A stretch of 64,000 bases of DNA, taken from contig OW387135.1 of assembly GCA_936440205.1 (NCBI GenBank), positions 25,274,792 through 25,338,791 on the forward strand. The letters are read 5' to 3'. The notes beneath the pieces are model-generated. The model ran no database searches. It was given only the letters and a program-made list of their open reading frames with translations, and was not told the DNA's origin. This stretch comes from Lepidonotus clava. Lineage: Eukaryota; Annelida; Polychaeta; Phyllodocida; Polynoidae. Below are positions 25,871 to 38,200 of this stretch, in pieces. Each line of letters begins with the position of its first letter. Positions within the stretch are counted from its first letter, which is position 1. The translations under genes and the position numbers were made by a program.

Positions 25871-26784
25871 CATCTCTTGGCTTTCAGGCTTTAAGCAGTT
25901 AAGGCCACTGCCCAAACTTATAAGGCATAGCCGCTAGCTTAAATCTATAGAAACATTTAACCCTGAGTTGAAAAGGTCTAATATTAAGATATGTATTATA
26001 TATTGTATGTATAATTGAGATGTACCGGCAGTACGACGTGTTTCCTATGCAACACCACAATAGAATGTGTTCAAAACACATCTCAATTTCCAAAACGCCT
26101 CTTTGTGACATTACAGGTGTAATAATCTTATAGATTATTAGTTGTAAAGCAATGACTTAAATTACTAATAACAAACACTATGCCTGAAAGGAATACTGAT
26201 ATGAAGTATCGAAGTAATTATGCCATGAATTCACAATAATTATTTACCATAATTATATAATTATGATACAATAAAAGCCATTTTGAAGGGTGTCCTGTTG
26301 AATTTTGTCTTACTTGTCATGGAACTTATACCAACCAATCAGCATGCATGTATTCCGTTGGCTGGCCTATGAAAGGCAGCATTTGTTGGGAAATAAACCA
26401 GTGTCAGACTTCATTTGTTCACATCAGCTTGTTGGCTATTCTTTGCTTGGGATGAAGCATGATGAGAGTTAAAGTAAACACCCACTATAGTGAAGTGTCG
26501 GGAATTCTGCTCCCTTGGAGTTGTGGTTGCTATAATTATTATCTGTAAAGAGAGGCGTGTAATACACACAAACTTAGGACGAGCAGAGGTCGTCTGACAA
26601 TGTTCGATATTTTCTAAGCATTTGACATTTTTTGTATACATTCTTCGTTCAATCACTCATTAAGAACAGCAGCTATAATTGTTTGTAATCAGTTCTGGTC
26701 GTTTTCAACCATTTCTGATTGAATGAATGACCAGAATTTAAGTTGAATCACTCAATGTGTGCCCCTTCAGTAACTTCCAGGAGA

Positions 26785-27013
26785 TATATGGGGGAGTTTC
26801 ACACTGCATGGTCATAATTCTAAGATCGTATTTTTAGTTAAGATATTTTGACTTTTTCATGGATGAGTTTCACACTTTATGATCTTATGTTCCTATTGTT
26901 ATCTATATGTTATTAGAGTTAAGATCACTGATTATAAGAACATCTTAACTTAATTTTTGTGGGATGTGAGAAACGCATTTCCAATTCCCCTAGTGTGAAA
27001 CTCGCCTATAATA
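26785..27013. mobile_element. 229-bp MITE with 9-bp target duplication
   Basis: The element is flanked by the identical 9-mer TCCAGGAGA at 26776-26784 and 27014-27022. Its ends are inverted: TATATGGGGGAGTTTCACACT on the left and, read inward from the right, TATTATAGGCGAGTTTCACA. GAGTTTCACACT occurs once more inside at about 26865. A 9-bp duplication suits Mutator-like elements, though 8 bp (hAT, P) plus one chance match is possible. It is non-coding. Confidence 0.75.
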
Positions 27014-27874
27014 TCCAGGAGACGAAGCAGGTCTGACAGCAGCAGGGAATTGTGATACCCGTTACAAACTTAGTACCCCCACCCCCGAGTCTCCCTAAGC
27101 CTGACCCGGAGCCTGACACAGGCCAGACGATTACACGGGTAACCAAGGTGATTCAGCATGTAATGTGATGTCACCAATAGATTGTGACCCTGCCTATTCT
27201 GCAAACCAACCTTCATGCCAACTACATTATAGTTGTTGCTAGTTGACGATACATATTCGAAGTGTGTTTTAACGAGGGGTAAGTAAATAGGATAAGAGTA
27301 TGTTCAGGACTATGTGCAAGAAGTGTACAGGGTGATTTGTCAAGTGTGAGAGTTGCAGCTAAGTATAGGCCTAGATATAAATGTTGTATTACATCAAAAA
27401 TATTGGTCAATTGATTCACAGTGATTGATTTCATTTTAGACATCATCTCGCGATCGTCTATCGCTCTCTGTATTCAATCGCTACATGTGATTGTTCTATA
27501 TAGGCCTATAGGATGTAAACTGCATATATCTATGTTATATATAATCGCTACTTTGTACCTCAAACGTATATGGTTGATTACAAATGGCATTAAAAATTGC
27601 AGAATGGCCGTGGCTGATCTAGGGGGAACCGAGAAATCCTCTGACGTTGTTTCTTGTGAAATATGAAGTGCATTTTGCTGAAGCACCTGCACCGCCACAC
27701 CCTTCGTTTGATTTCCTCGCAATCTGTGAATGTAATTCCGCGAACGGATATTGGTGGAAGGGGAGATTGGTCCTACTGCTATCGAGCCTTTTTTTTAGTT
27801 GTTTTTTTTCCTTTTTTGTAAGCAGATTTTTAAATCTTATTGCTAATAGTTTTGGCGGAATGCTAACCTAGGGT

Positions 27875-28133
27875 CATCTTTTCGTAACTGGTTTTAGTGA
27901 TTAGGTTAATCAGGGCAGTTTGATTAGTGTCTCATTTTTAGTTAATAGATCTTTCACTCAAAGTAAAATACAAATATACCTGGCAGTCCTTCTTCAATTA
28001 GGTTCAATCTGAAGATGGCATTACTACTTTTGGTGACAGACAGAATCACTCATCATGAGACACTAATCAAACGCATCCGTTTCACCTGGTTAGTCTCATA
28101 ACTAAAATCAGTTAGGAAATATGAGCCAAGGGC
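27875..28133. mobile_element. Foldback MITE, diverged relative of the one at 52459-52681
   Basis: The left arm with TTTGATTAGTGTCTCAT (about 27918-27934) pairs with ATGAGACACTAATCAAA (about 28056-28072). The arms extend outward with GTAACTGGTTTTAGT against ACTAAAATCAGTTAG. The core, including the TGATTCTGTCTGTCA segment, resembles the element in the CCDC137 3' flank. Boundaries are approximate. Confidence 0.55.
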
Positions 28134-28769
28134 TTTTTTCGAAAAAAAAAAATTATGAAATTGCTATAATGACAAACGCTTTACGAGACCACAGATCAAG
28201 ACAACATTATATTGATGGGCGTCTTTCCACGCATATATATGGTTGTATAACAACACTGGACTGTTCGTAAGCATGGGAGGAAGTTGTAGATATGATTAGA
28301 ACACATGGTCGCATTAGGCGTGGAAGAGTAAGATACCATAACCTAGACACAGAGCTTGTTTTATAAGACGTTTACAATTTCTTTTAGCAAATATGATTGC
28401 AAATCCTTAAAATGATAAAGCTCTGGCTCTTGTCCTGTTATCCAGCTTGGGCTATGAAAGTAGTAGAGAGGTTTTCTTGTTTCACCATCATGCAACGACC
28501 ACTTGAAGTAGGTTGCACATGGTAAATCATACCAAAGACAAAAGAAATAAATAGTAGGATTGTGCATAGCCTACATAATAGCCTAGGTTTTGCAATATGG
28601 AAAACTAGGTCGCCTCACTTTAGATTTACTAAGGCAAAGCTCCAAAACATTCTTTCAAATTTCAAGATTCCACCAGGGCAGCTCCACGTTAATGAAAAAG
28701 ATGTGTATAGAATAAATCATTTGATTCAGGCTAATGTGGTCAAGGCAGCTCAGAATTGCAAGTAATAAT

Positions 28770-29381
28770 TGTGTCCCCCCACACAGAAAGGATGCTCCAG
28801 GTGGGATTAAAGCATTAAAGAGGATGTTTTAAGCTTTCAAATGATACCAAGCACATCAAAATTTGATAATTTTTCAAAGAAGTTACAGGCTGTTGAACAT
28901 AGGATGGTTGATCCTTCGGAAAACAGCAAAAAGCCCGGATATTGAATATTTATCTAAATATTTAGTAATAAGATAAAATTCACTCCATAAAGAGTCAAGA
29001 AACCCTTAAAAGCTATTTAGGGTATAACTTTTGATCTAGAAAAGTTAATCTACTTTAGTTTAGACTGATGATAAATTCAAGTCATGATTTTCCAAATGGA
29101 ATACAATTTTTGACAAAATCTGCAAAATGTTGTCGTTTCCATGGTAACCAAACATCTAATGTTGGCTAATATATGGGGAAAACATTCTATTAACATTCCA
29201 AATATAGAATGTTTTTCAAACAAAATGGAATGTTTAGACTGGGTTAACTGAATTCTACACAAAAAATAGGTTTCGGACATTTTTATACCTATTTTTCATA
29301 AATCTACCCATATCTCCATTAATATTGACCTTAGAGCTTAAGATATAATCCCCCTGTATCCTTTCTGTGTGTTGGGTCACA
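28770..29381. mobile_element. 612-bp MITE, copy 2 of the 13931-14543 family
   Basis: The ends TGTGTCCCCCCACACAGAAA and the inverted right end TGTGACCCAACACACAG match copy 1. The interior is collinear with copy 1 for its whole length with scattered substitutions and few length changes. It carries the same X-box, GTTTCCATGGTAACC, at 29135-29149. It lies in the spacer upstream of N-acetylneuraminate lyase. Confidence 0.85.
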
Positions 29382-32300
29382 ATTTTGTCTGACAATACAA
29401 ACATTGAGCTTAGAGCCTAATTTGTTTTTAGACCATCTGGATATGAAGTGTTTTACTTTAACAATTAAGTATCCGACAGAGACATGCACACTGCTTCTAA
29501 CCAATTAATTACTCGGGTGTTCTCGAATATCCTGTAAACCCAAGCCTATTTTATGCCTGAACCACCTGTCATAAGTACCTGAAATAATGACTAAGTTAGT
29601 TCCATAAAATGAGCAATTTCGCTTTCTGAGATGATACCAAAGCCCTGTGTATAATTACTTTGGACGTTAGTTATCAGCGAGGATGAAATTACACTCAAGT
29701 CTTTTAATATCACATGTAATTGCAAGAGAAGTTAATCTAAAAAAATAACTATTTAACAATAAAAGTTAGAAGGTTGAAATCATTGGCAAACCGGAAGAGT
29801 GTATTATTTAGTCATTCATTATTTCTCTTTTCTATTAACCATTCCGTAACAATGTATCGTCACATTTAGAAGGAAAATCTAAATGATACTTTTAAGTATT
29901 TTATTCACATCTAAACCTCTTTGAAATACAGAAAAAGCCTAGAATCAACAGGAAATGCTCTTATAATAGGATAAAGGTAACCTAGGGAGGATACTCAGTC
30001 CAGAAATGAGTGCCAACTGCGGTCATACCCTCCAGGGCCTGTAGCTGCACGTGAATGGCCTGTGAATGGCCAAGTTGGCCTGAAAAGGAGTGCTGTCAAA
30101 TAAACGACCCCTGACAATGACATGATAATTTATTTTACTTAAATACTGGTTTAAAAGCCAATTGTATGATATTGAATTCGTTCACATTGCCTCTCAATCT
30201 GATAATCAAGTTTTGAAATCAAATTGTGGCAAAGAAATATGTCAATGAATTCTCTTTTAGAGGGTTTTTCTTTTAATCCACGGGTTATTCTGAAAATGGG
30301 GGCTGCCAGCTATAAGCATAACACAGAATGGAGAATCTCGCAGTTGGTCCTTATACATTCAAAAGTTTGAACGCCTAGCTCCCCCCAAACACACACAATC
30401 CAACGGTTAAAGATAAGCGTCATCATATAAAGTTTCATTCTATACATTGATGTTCATTGCAATATCCATCAGAAGGATTCATGAAAACACGTTTTTTTCC
30501 CATGGGGTCTGTCTACCTATGATTCCAAGTACCTGCTTTATGGACATTCGGCAGCAATGGTAGACAAGCTGGTAGACAGGAATCCCTACGAGTGCTGACT
30601 ACGTCCCTCACTGACAATAGTAGTTAGTATCAACAGGGTGTAAAACGTGTTGGTATCCTGATAGATAGGATTGATTTACACAGGATATCTACTTTAGAGT
30701 TTTTAGGGCTTACTCTATACCACCAGGTTAACTCTGACAAATAATAATTTATTGTTGCAAGAATAAGGATTTAGTTTTTTAATACCCGGCCGACAGCAAC
30801 AGTACTGATACTTATAATTAACGCTAACTCCTCATACATCAGCACCCGCTCAGCAGGAACCTTCCAAATCAGATGTACAGAGCCCATATAATTACAATAC
30901 AGTGAAGTCCCAAGCACATTCTTCTCTCAATGAAATAGTAAAAAAAAGAAATTTCAGAAACAAAATACGATCAAAGGATCATCTGGATACATGCAACCAA
31001 AATATAGGCTCATAGGTGGCCAGGCTTTGTAAATGATCATTCAGGAAGGACATACTCTGTAGGCCTAGGTTCGCTTTAATTTGTATATTGGAGAGTAAAA
31101 TGCTAGTGAATGAAGTTTTCTTACATCATCTGAACACATTCATTATTGTATCAACAAGGCCTACATTCTTCTGTTTCACAGTTTTATAGTGCTTATATCG
31201 GGATTTCAGATTGCAAAGACCATAATTATTGAATCATTAATGAAGAAATTCGTAGGTGAATGATAAGGTCAAACTGCTTTGAAATGCTTTGAAGGGTTCA
31301 GGAAGAGGAAGTTGAGATGCTGCAATTAGATACTAGTCATTTTGGTAATAATGAGGCAGGGAGCCAGCCTCTGATAAATAACAACTCTGTTTAGAACTGT
31401 TATTTGTTACCAGAGCGTCGACGTGATTTGCATCAAATGCTCTAAACACACTTTTCCCATGGGACCTTACTATGGGGAAGGTACTCTGCCCATCCTATGA
31501 ATAACGTTCACAGATGTATGACTTTTCCTCCTCAAAGCATGCAATAACGATGATCCCCATTATCAGATTATAGATCACAAGTTTATGCATGCATCATTTC
31601 AGTCTTGTTATTTTGGTGATAATGATAATGAATTAATTTCGTAGGACACCTTAACTGTATAGCAATTGGGAAACGGTTATATGGATATATTTTGATGATT
31701 TAAACGATAAATATTACAGAAGAGGCATTACGAATCCCAGGTAAAAATATTGAGACGTTGGTAGGCCTATGCCTCAGAGGCAATTGCTTCTTATGCATAC
31801 AAGCTGCACGTTAAATTGTGATTTTAGGCCGTTGGCCCGTCGCATATTGGGACGTATAACAGCAAACGATGGTATTGTCAAATTACGCACTGTCGTGTAA
31901 AAATCCAGCATCAAATTTCACCCACTTCTAATGATTTTTCTGGGCAGAAAATCTCAGGAATTTTAGATCCAAATTTGTATTTTCTTAGAACTTTTTACAG
32001 AATTAAAATCAGTCCTGTAGAACCAGCCACAATTCAAAAGCAGGACCTATTCAATTACAAAAGCGACGTCCTTGTTGCAAGACATTGAATTGTTTCACCA
32101 TTCATTATACAACGGGCCACTTGTTTACACTTCATTAAGGGAAGATTACTTAAGTTACTATGAAAGCATGTTTTATAGGGCCTATAATTAGAAATATTGA
32201 TTCGTCATGCTATAATCGCTCGGTCCACCGGGTAGTCTTCAACCGTTGAGATATGTGTTATCAAAAAACTATAGAAGAGTCAAACGAATCATTCTTATCA

Positions 32301-35216
32301 ATCATTGGCACATTGTACAATGACGTATCATAACAACAACAACTTTAAGATCACTTTAAGCGCACGTGATTAAGAGGGATGACGTATTGGCGATGTTGGT
32401 GTTTTTCAAATAGGAAAAACTTCTGTTCTACTGGATCATTTTAATAGCTTTGACCAATTATATGATCCAAGAGCTGATATAATATAGTAGAGAAAAAAGC
32501 TCAAAAACAGCATTCTGAACTGTTAAGGAAAGGCCCGGAGGAAATGCTTCGCTCTTTATACCAACCGTTCAGTGATATGATCGAAATGGGAAATGAATAT
32601 AAGGTGTGGTAACAAAGACATTAAAATTTAACACGGAGATCCGCCATCCACATCCCTATATAAAAGGAGTATTACTATTAAACACCTAATAACAAAGCCT
32701 ACGTCAAGGCCACTGATCCCATTCCCTGTTTAATTAGTAATGCTATCACCTCTCTTAAAAATGGGAACTGACAGATGCGCTAGACAATGCCTTTCCATTG
32801 TTAGTTAGGATCCCCTTTCGGACTAACCCACTTCAACAACAGGCTGCATATTGGGGCGGACAGGGAAAGCCTACATTGGTCCGGTCCCGAGTTAGTTTCA
32901 TTTGCTGCCATCAGTGTCGGTACTTGTCTGGGGCACCCGGATGACAGCCCTGCGTCCCGCCTTCTCAAATGTCGGCTGCCCGGCGCCACGTAAATATTTG
33001 GCAGTTAACAGTCGGTGGCCCTCACATGCAGCATAGGGATTGTGTAATTTGCTTGAAGATTGACAACCGAGCATAGATCACATTTGTTTCCTTTTCGGAT
33101 GAATTGATTTATTTCGTTTGACTGCTATGATGCATCTATTGCTTTGAAAAATTTGTTTTATAAAATGCGATTAAATCTAAAACCTATGGATTTTAATTCC
33201 AAGTAATGTAGTATAAGTAAAAAACATCATTGTCTATCCAGAAAGACAATGGAAATATTCAAATATAATACTATTGTTCGCCCATCTTGCATATTCACAA
33301 TAATTATGTGAATTACCAAAATTGAGGATTTTCCACTAAGTAAACCCACTAAGATAATAGAATTTATTATTATCTTTAAAGATAATCTATTATCTCTCAT
33401 ATACGACTTCGCTTATTAGCGGAATCAGGACCCTCATGGGCCGTGCATGTATGAGGTTCAAGTGACCGAAGTGTGGAAATAATATGATTCCCCAGTGTCT
33501 ACATTGATGAATGGAACTAATCAGTCCTCACCTGCTTGAGAAGTATTTCATGCAGGCAATGTAGTAAGGAAGATTGTTGATGAAGAAGATGGGTTTTGAA
33601 CCAAGCTGTATACCTTTCGTTATAGTCTATGCTTTATGCTGTACATTGGATGTATCTACCAATAGCATTTTAAATTATGTACATTTTACATCACTTAAAA
33701 AATGCCGTTCGATTAACAATTCGCCAAGAGGAAGCTAGAGTAATGTGAATTGAAAAATAAATCCACATGTATAAAATTTGCAGAAAAATCTTAATGCTTA
33801 ATTAGCTTTTACTATAGGCTTACATGTCTGAAATGCGAATAAAACAATCCACTGGTAAAATGCTTATAATATACCTGCGTCAATGGGTCAGTCGTGTAAG
33901 AAAGGTTTGTTTCATAAAGATATAGGATGCTCTTGACCTCCCCCTAGAGACTAGATTTGGCAGATAGGTGCAACAATGCCGTTGCCATGGCTTGTCGAGA
34001 GATTGTTCCTATAGCTATAGAATATGGATGGAGGACGGGGCAAGTGGACCGAATGAATATTTCACCTACCTATGTCGCACCTCTTCGTGAGAAGACTAAA
34101 TCAATACTGCTGTATCAAATAAGCAGAGAATAAAACACGAAATAGAATCAATTGCAGTTGAAGAGTTCTTCTAGGGCTATAGCATCGGTTTTGTGCTCCG
34201 GATTTAAAGGCGTTCTTGATATCGTTTGTGCAAGAGAGCTGTGCATGGCTGCTATATTTGGTAGTTTTGTGGGAAGTGATAACTGAATTAACAAAAGGAA
34301 AATCTGTGTTGGACCAAAGATTATTCAATTGTGAATGATCCCATGGTGATTCGGTTTTGTTTTACCTGCCTTCCTTTATCAGCTGTTTATCTCTTTTTCA
34401 ATTATTTATTCCGTGTATGTGATTGTGAATGTTGCAAACAATGTTGAAACTAAATGTCATCACCTCTATAATGCACATTGTACGTTCTATCTGCATTGCA
34501 TAGACGTGTAACTTATACAGTCAATTCCTACTGATCCCCCATCCCCAAAAACATAAACCTTTTTTTTTCAAATTCGCATAGTGGTGTTCCTAGTTTGCGT
34601 TGTTTACTGGATGCATGACTACAGACTTGAGGAACATAACCAGTAGGCCTGGTGATGTGTTTTGAGTGTAAACAATTGTTTTTAAGCCGTTTTCGACATT
34701 CCGATCTTTATGCAGGATATAAGTTTGATCTATTCACACGATCGAAAGGTACACGAAGGAAATGAGGACACCAAACTGTGCCCTTAATCCACATTGGGAG
34801 GTGAACTCTCTACGATTTAATCAGAAGTCATAGTGCTCAAAGACCTGGTTTTATCCAGCTTGTGTCCACCTGAGATATAGCTATCTACTGATAAGGTACT
34901 TGTATATAACCTTCAGCCGTACATCACAAAAACATCCATTATCCCAAATATTATAATAAAATCCGAGATAGTTTAGTCTTATAATTTAGCTTTATTTCCT
35001 AAGGTCCATGGTATTACATAGAAATAATAAAATACCGCAGGCGGATTTGAAAAACCCGAATATACTTGCTTGTTATTTAATAGAAAAAAAATAACACTTA
35101 GAAATTTTTAAAACTGTCACAAATGATCATCAGCTTTACAATTTGAAGAACTCCAGGCCTTCGATAACGTCTGATAAAGAAATCAGGTTTGTGCAGTTGT
35201 CTGACACACATCAACC

Positions 35217-38200
35217 ATGGCGGACAGAAAGGTAGGTCTACCATTTGCATTACTCGGTGGCAATGTGTTATTTCCATATAAAAAGAACATACGGAAACCA
35301 ATATCATTTGAGAGTATGAATTAATAGTTATTCTTATTTCAAATAGAAGTTAAAAAATGTCATCTTTTATTTGATAGAAGATATTCGCTTTTAAAATTGA
35401 CGGGATGTGCTGTGCTCCTTGCACTCCTTTCAAGGAAAATGGGTGAGTATTAAAATCATGTATGATATCATGAAATAATCGAAATAACATTGGCAGTTTA
35501 CTTGTAGACGAATTCCACTGAAATATTCCATGAGCAACCATTACCAACTACTGAACATAAAAATGGACTACTACAATAGTGCGACTTCCTTTAAATAATT
35601 AATAAAAAACTAATTGCACACTTTAGATAAATCCTTTTCATGATTTTAATAAAACCTTTAAAAAAAGATAATGATATCATTATCATTATGCCAATATCTC
35701 TTCCCATTTTCAATTTGTAATGTAGAGGCCTATACACATATGACTCAACGATTAATTCTAAACACAGTATATTTCAACTCACTTTGTAACAGGCGTATAA
35801 CAAGTAAGATTGAACGTTACGTACTTCACAGTCTGAATAGACAGTCCCTGAAACATAGACTTAAATAGTGGTACATGCAGTTACAAGACATTGAAATGAC
35901 ACAGTCATGCAGCACTATCCGTACATACATTTAAAGCATCAAACAAGATTAGGGGCCACCATACAGCAGGGGGGGAGGGGCTTATATCTTTACGACAAGG
36001 CATGACAAGGGGGGGGGGGGGGGTCATCTAGTGTATGACATCATGTTGAACAATTTCAACTTCAAGAACTCCAGAGAAAAATCGTAGGGAAAATCAGGAT
36101 TTCCAACTCAAAAATGTTCATTTTCAGATAAATTTCAAGTTTTTTTAAGGACCAGTGGTACTCCTAGGCAACAGAAATGTAGGGTAGTGAGCTGATTTTA
36201 AAGGCATTTGGGTGCATGTTTAAGGGGGGGGGGGGCATGATGTCATTTCTAGAGGGGGGGGGGGGGTCAAGGGTTGCATGACAAAACATGACAAGGGGGG
36301 GAGAGGGGAGGGTCAAAAATAGCACGATTTCATTTATGGATGGCCCCTTTCCACCTTTCTATTTCCCTCAGAGACGTGAATTACGATATGATAGGACCGT
36401 ATGTGGACCATATGGTACAGTATGGAATATCTTATGCTTTTGGTAGGTATACTATTCAAATTAACTAGAATTGTTAAATATAAATCATCTACAGTCTATA
36501 TGATTATAACTAGATGTAGAAATATTCCATACACTTATTGGACTAAAGAGAAAATAAATTGTTAAAGGCTGTATGATTTATATGACTCATTTTCCATTGA
36601 AGTTTAATTGTAAAATATACCATGATTAAATAGGAAAATCTGGTGCATGGCTTTTAAAAATATTAATATTATATAGCAGTAACATTCATATTTTATTTCC
36701 AACAGTTAATGGAAGTACTGGTGAATGTGTCAATATGACTGTGGAGGAACGAAAGGCGGCAGCACAGACGTGGGTTAAGACGGCCAAAGGAAAGTATGTA
36801 AAAGTTGCAACACTCAAAAGATTCTTAGGCCCTATATATTTTATTACCTACATTAGCGTATGCTGATTAAAGTGTCACTTGTGAACTTAGAAACTAGTGG
36901 TTTCATTGTGTCTTGAAGTAGGTGGAGTTAAAATTATGATACATGATTGAATACAATTATTTAATAGGCCTACATACGCAGAATTATCCAGTCTTACCAC
37001 ATATATTTAAGTCAAGAAACTATTTCTTTATTGACCAGATTGAAAGGCATCATCGTTCATGTTGGAGCAGGTGGTGCAAGGGATAGCATGGAACTGGTAT
37101 TTCATTATTTGTTTATGTCAGAATATCTGTTTATGAGGATTTACATGAAATATGGGTAGATTAACTGTATCATGTCTATGTTGTAAGTTATTGTAGTTCT
37201 TGACTTTATAGTGGAATTTACTTTGTTACACATTTATACGATGGACCAGCTATTTCTACTCCAGGCCCGTCACGCTGAAGAGATAGGGGCTGATGCTATA
37301 GCCTGCGTTGGAACCACTTATTTCAAGCCTCAAAGAATGGGTGAGGAAAATCAACGAGCCAGAAATCAAAATCTTATAATCAAATATCATCTATATGGGA
37401 TGGATCCAGCTTGTTGTAAAGGAAACAATAAAAGGGGGCGATGTAGTTAACCACTTGGCGGAGGGATGGAGAAAGGGATTTCCAGCCTTATGGAATTGCA
37501 TATTCATGACTCTAGAGCCTTTATTTAGCTTAGAAATCATAAAGATAAGAAAAATAAGCTAAATTCATGCTATAAATGAATTTTTTCATAGTTTTCATTA
37601 TTGGTGAAAAAAATTGAAGCTTTTGCATTTTGTTGCTATGGCAACCAAAACATTGATAGAAAGCCCAAACATGTGTGTGCTACTGCTATGCAAATGAGGA
37701 TTTCCATGGTTATCATGGAACAATAGTTTCAAAAATTCGAAATTCTGAATCAAGGGACTACTTGGCTATATTCAGCAAAAAATAGATTCTGAATATCTTA
37801 AATAGCAAGGAAATGGCAGTTGTAGGAAATTGTATTAAATTTTGGGATTTCAATTTTTGACCCAAACTATAATTATACTTTATATCTTTATAAATACAAA
37901 AGACTGGTCGATTTTAGCATACGTAATGTATTTAGCATATCTGACCTTCGTGTCTTCAAATAATCATAATTTTTTTCTAATAAGAGTATTTACATAATTC
38001 TTTCAATATTCCAGGCCATAAGACTGCTTTTCGCAGAGGATGTAACTATAGTATTTGGAATACCACGTTTGTCTTTAAACTAAATTTAAGTTTGGCCATA
38101 ATATTGTACCAAGATTGGCCATCTTGGAAGATCAGGGATATTTCCCTGAAATATCTGCTATGGAATAAACAATTTAAAAAAGGTTCCAAAGAAATGATAA

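Larger units (their letters stand above)
24355..35216. other. Gene-poor spacer between the Ly6 gene and N-acetylneuraminate lyase
   Basis: About 11 kb in which I see no convincing exon. The reading frames are below 86 codons and without features. The region holds the short elements listed separately (26785-27013, 27875-28133, 28770-29381). A GC-richer patch at about 32800-33010 has a 62-codon minus-strand frame with no recognisable domain; it could equally be a regulatory block. A short inverted motif of TTTATTATTATC type lies near 33360-33400. Confidence 0.45.

Noticed and set aside
32801-32989. 62-codon minus-strand ORF in a GC-richer patch
   Set aside because: No known domain and no neighbouring exons; GC content alone explains the open frame.
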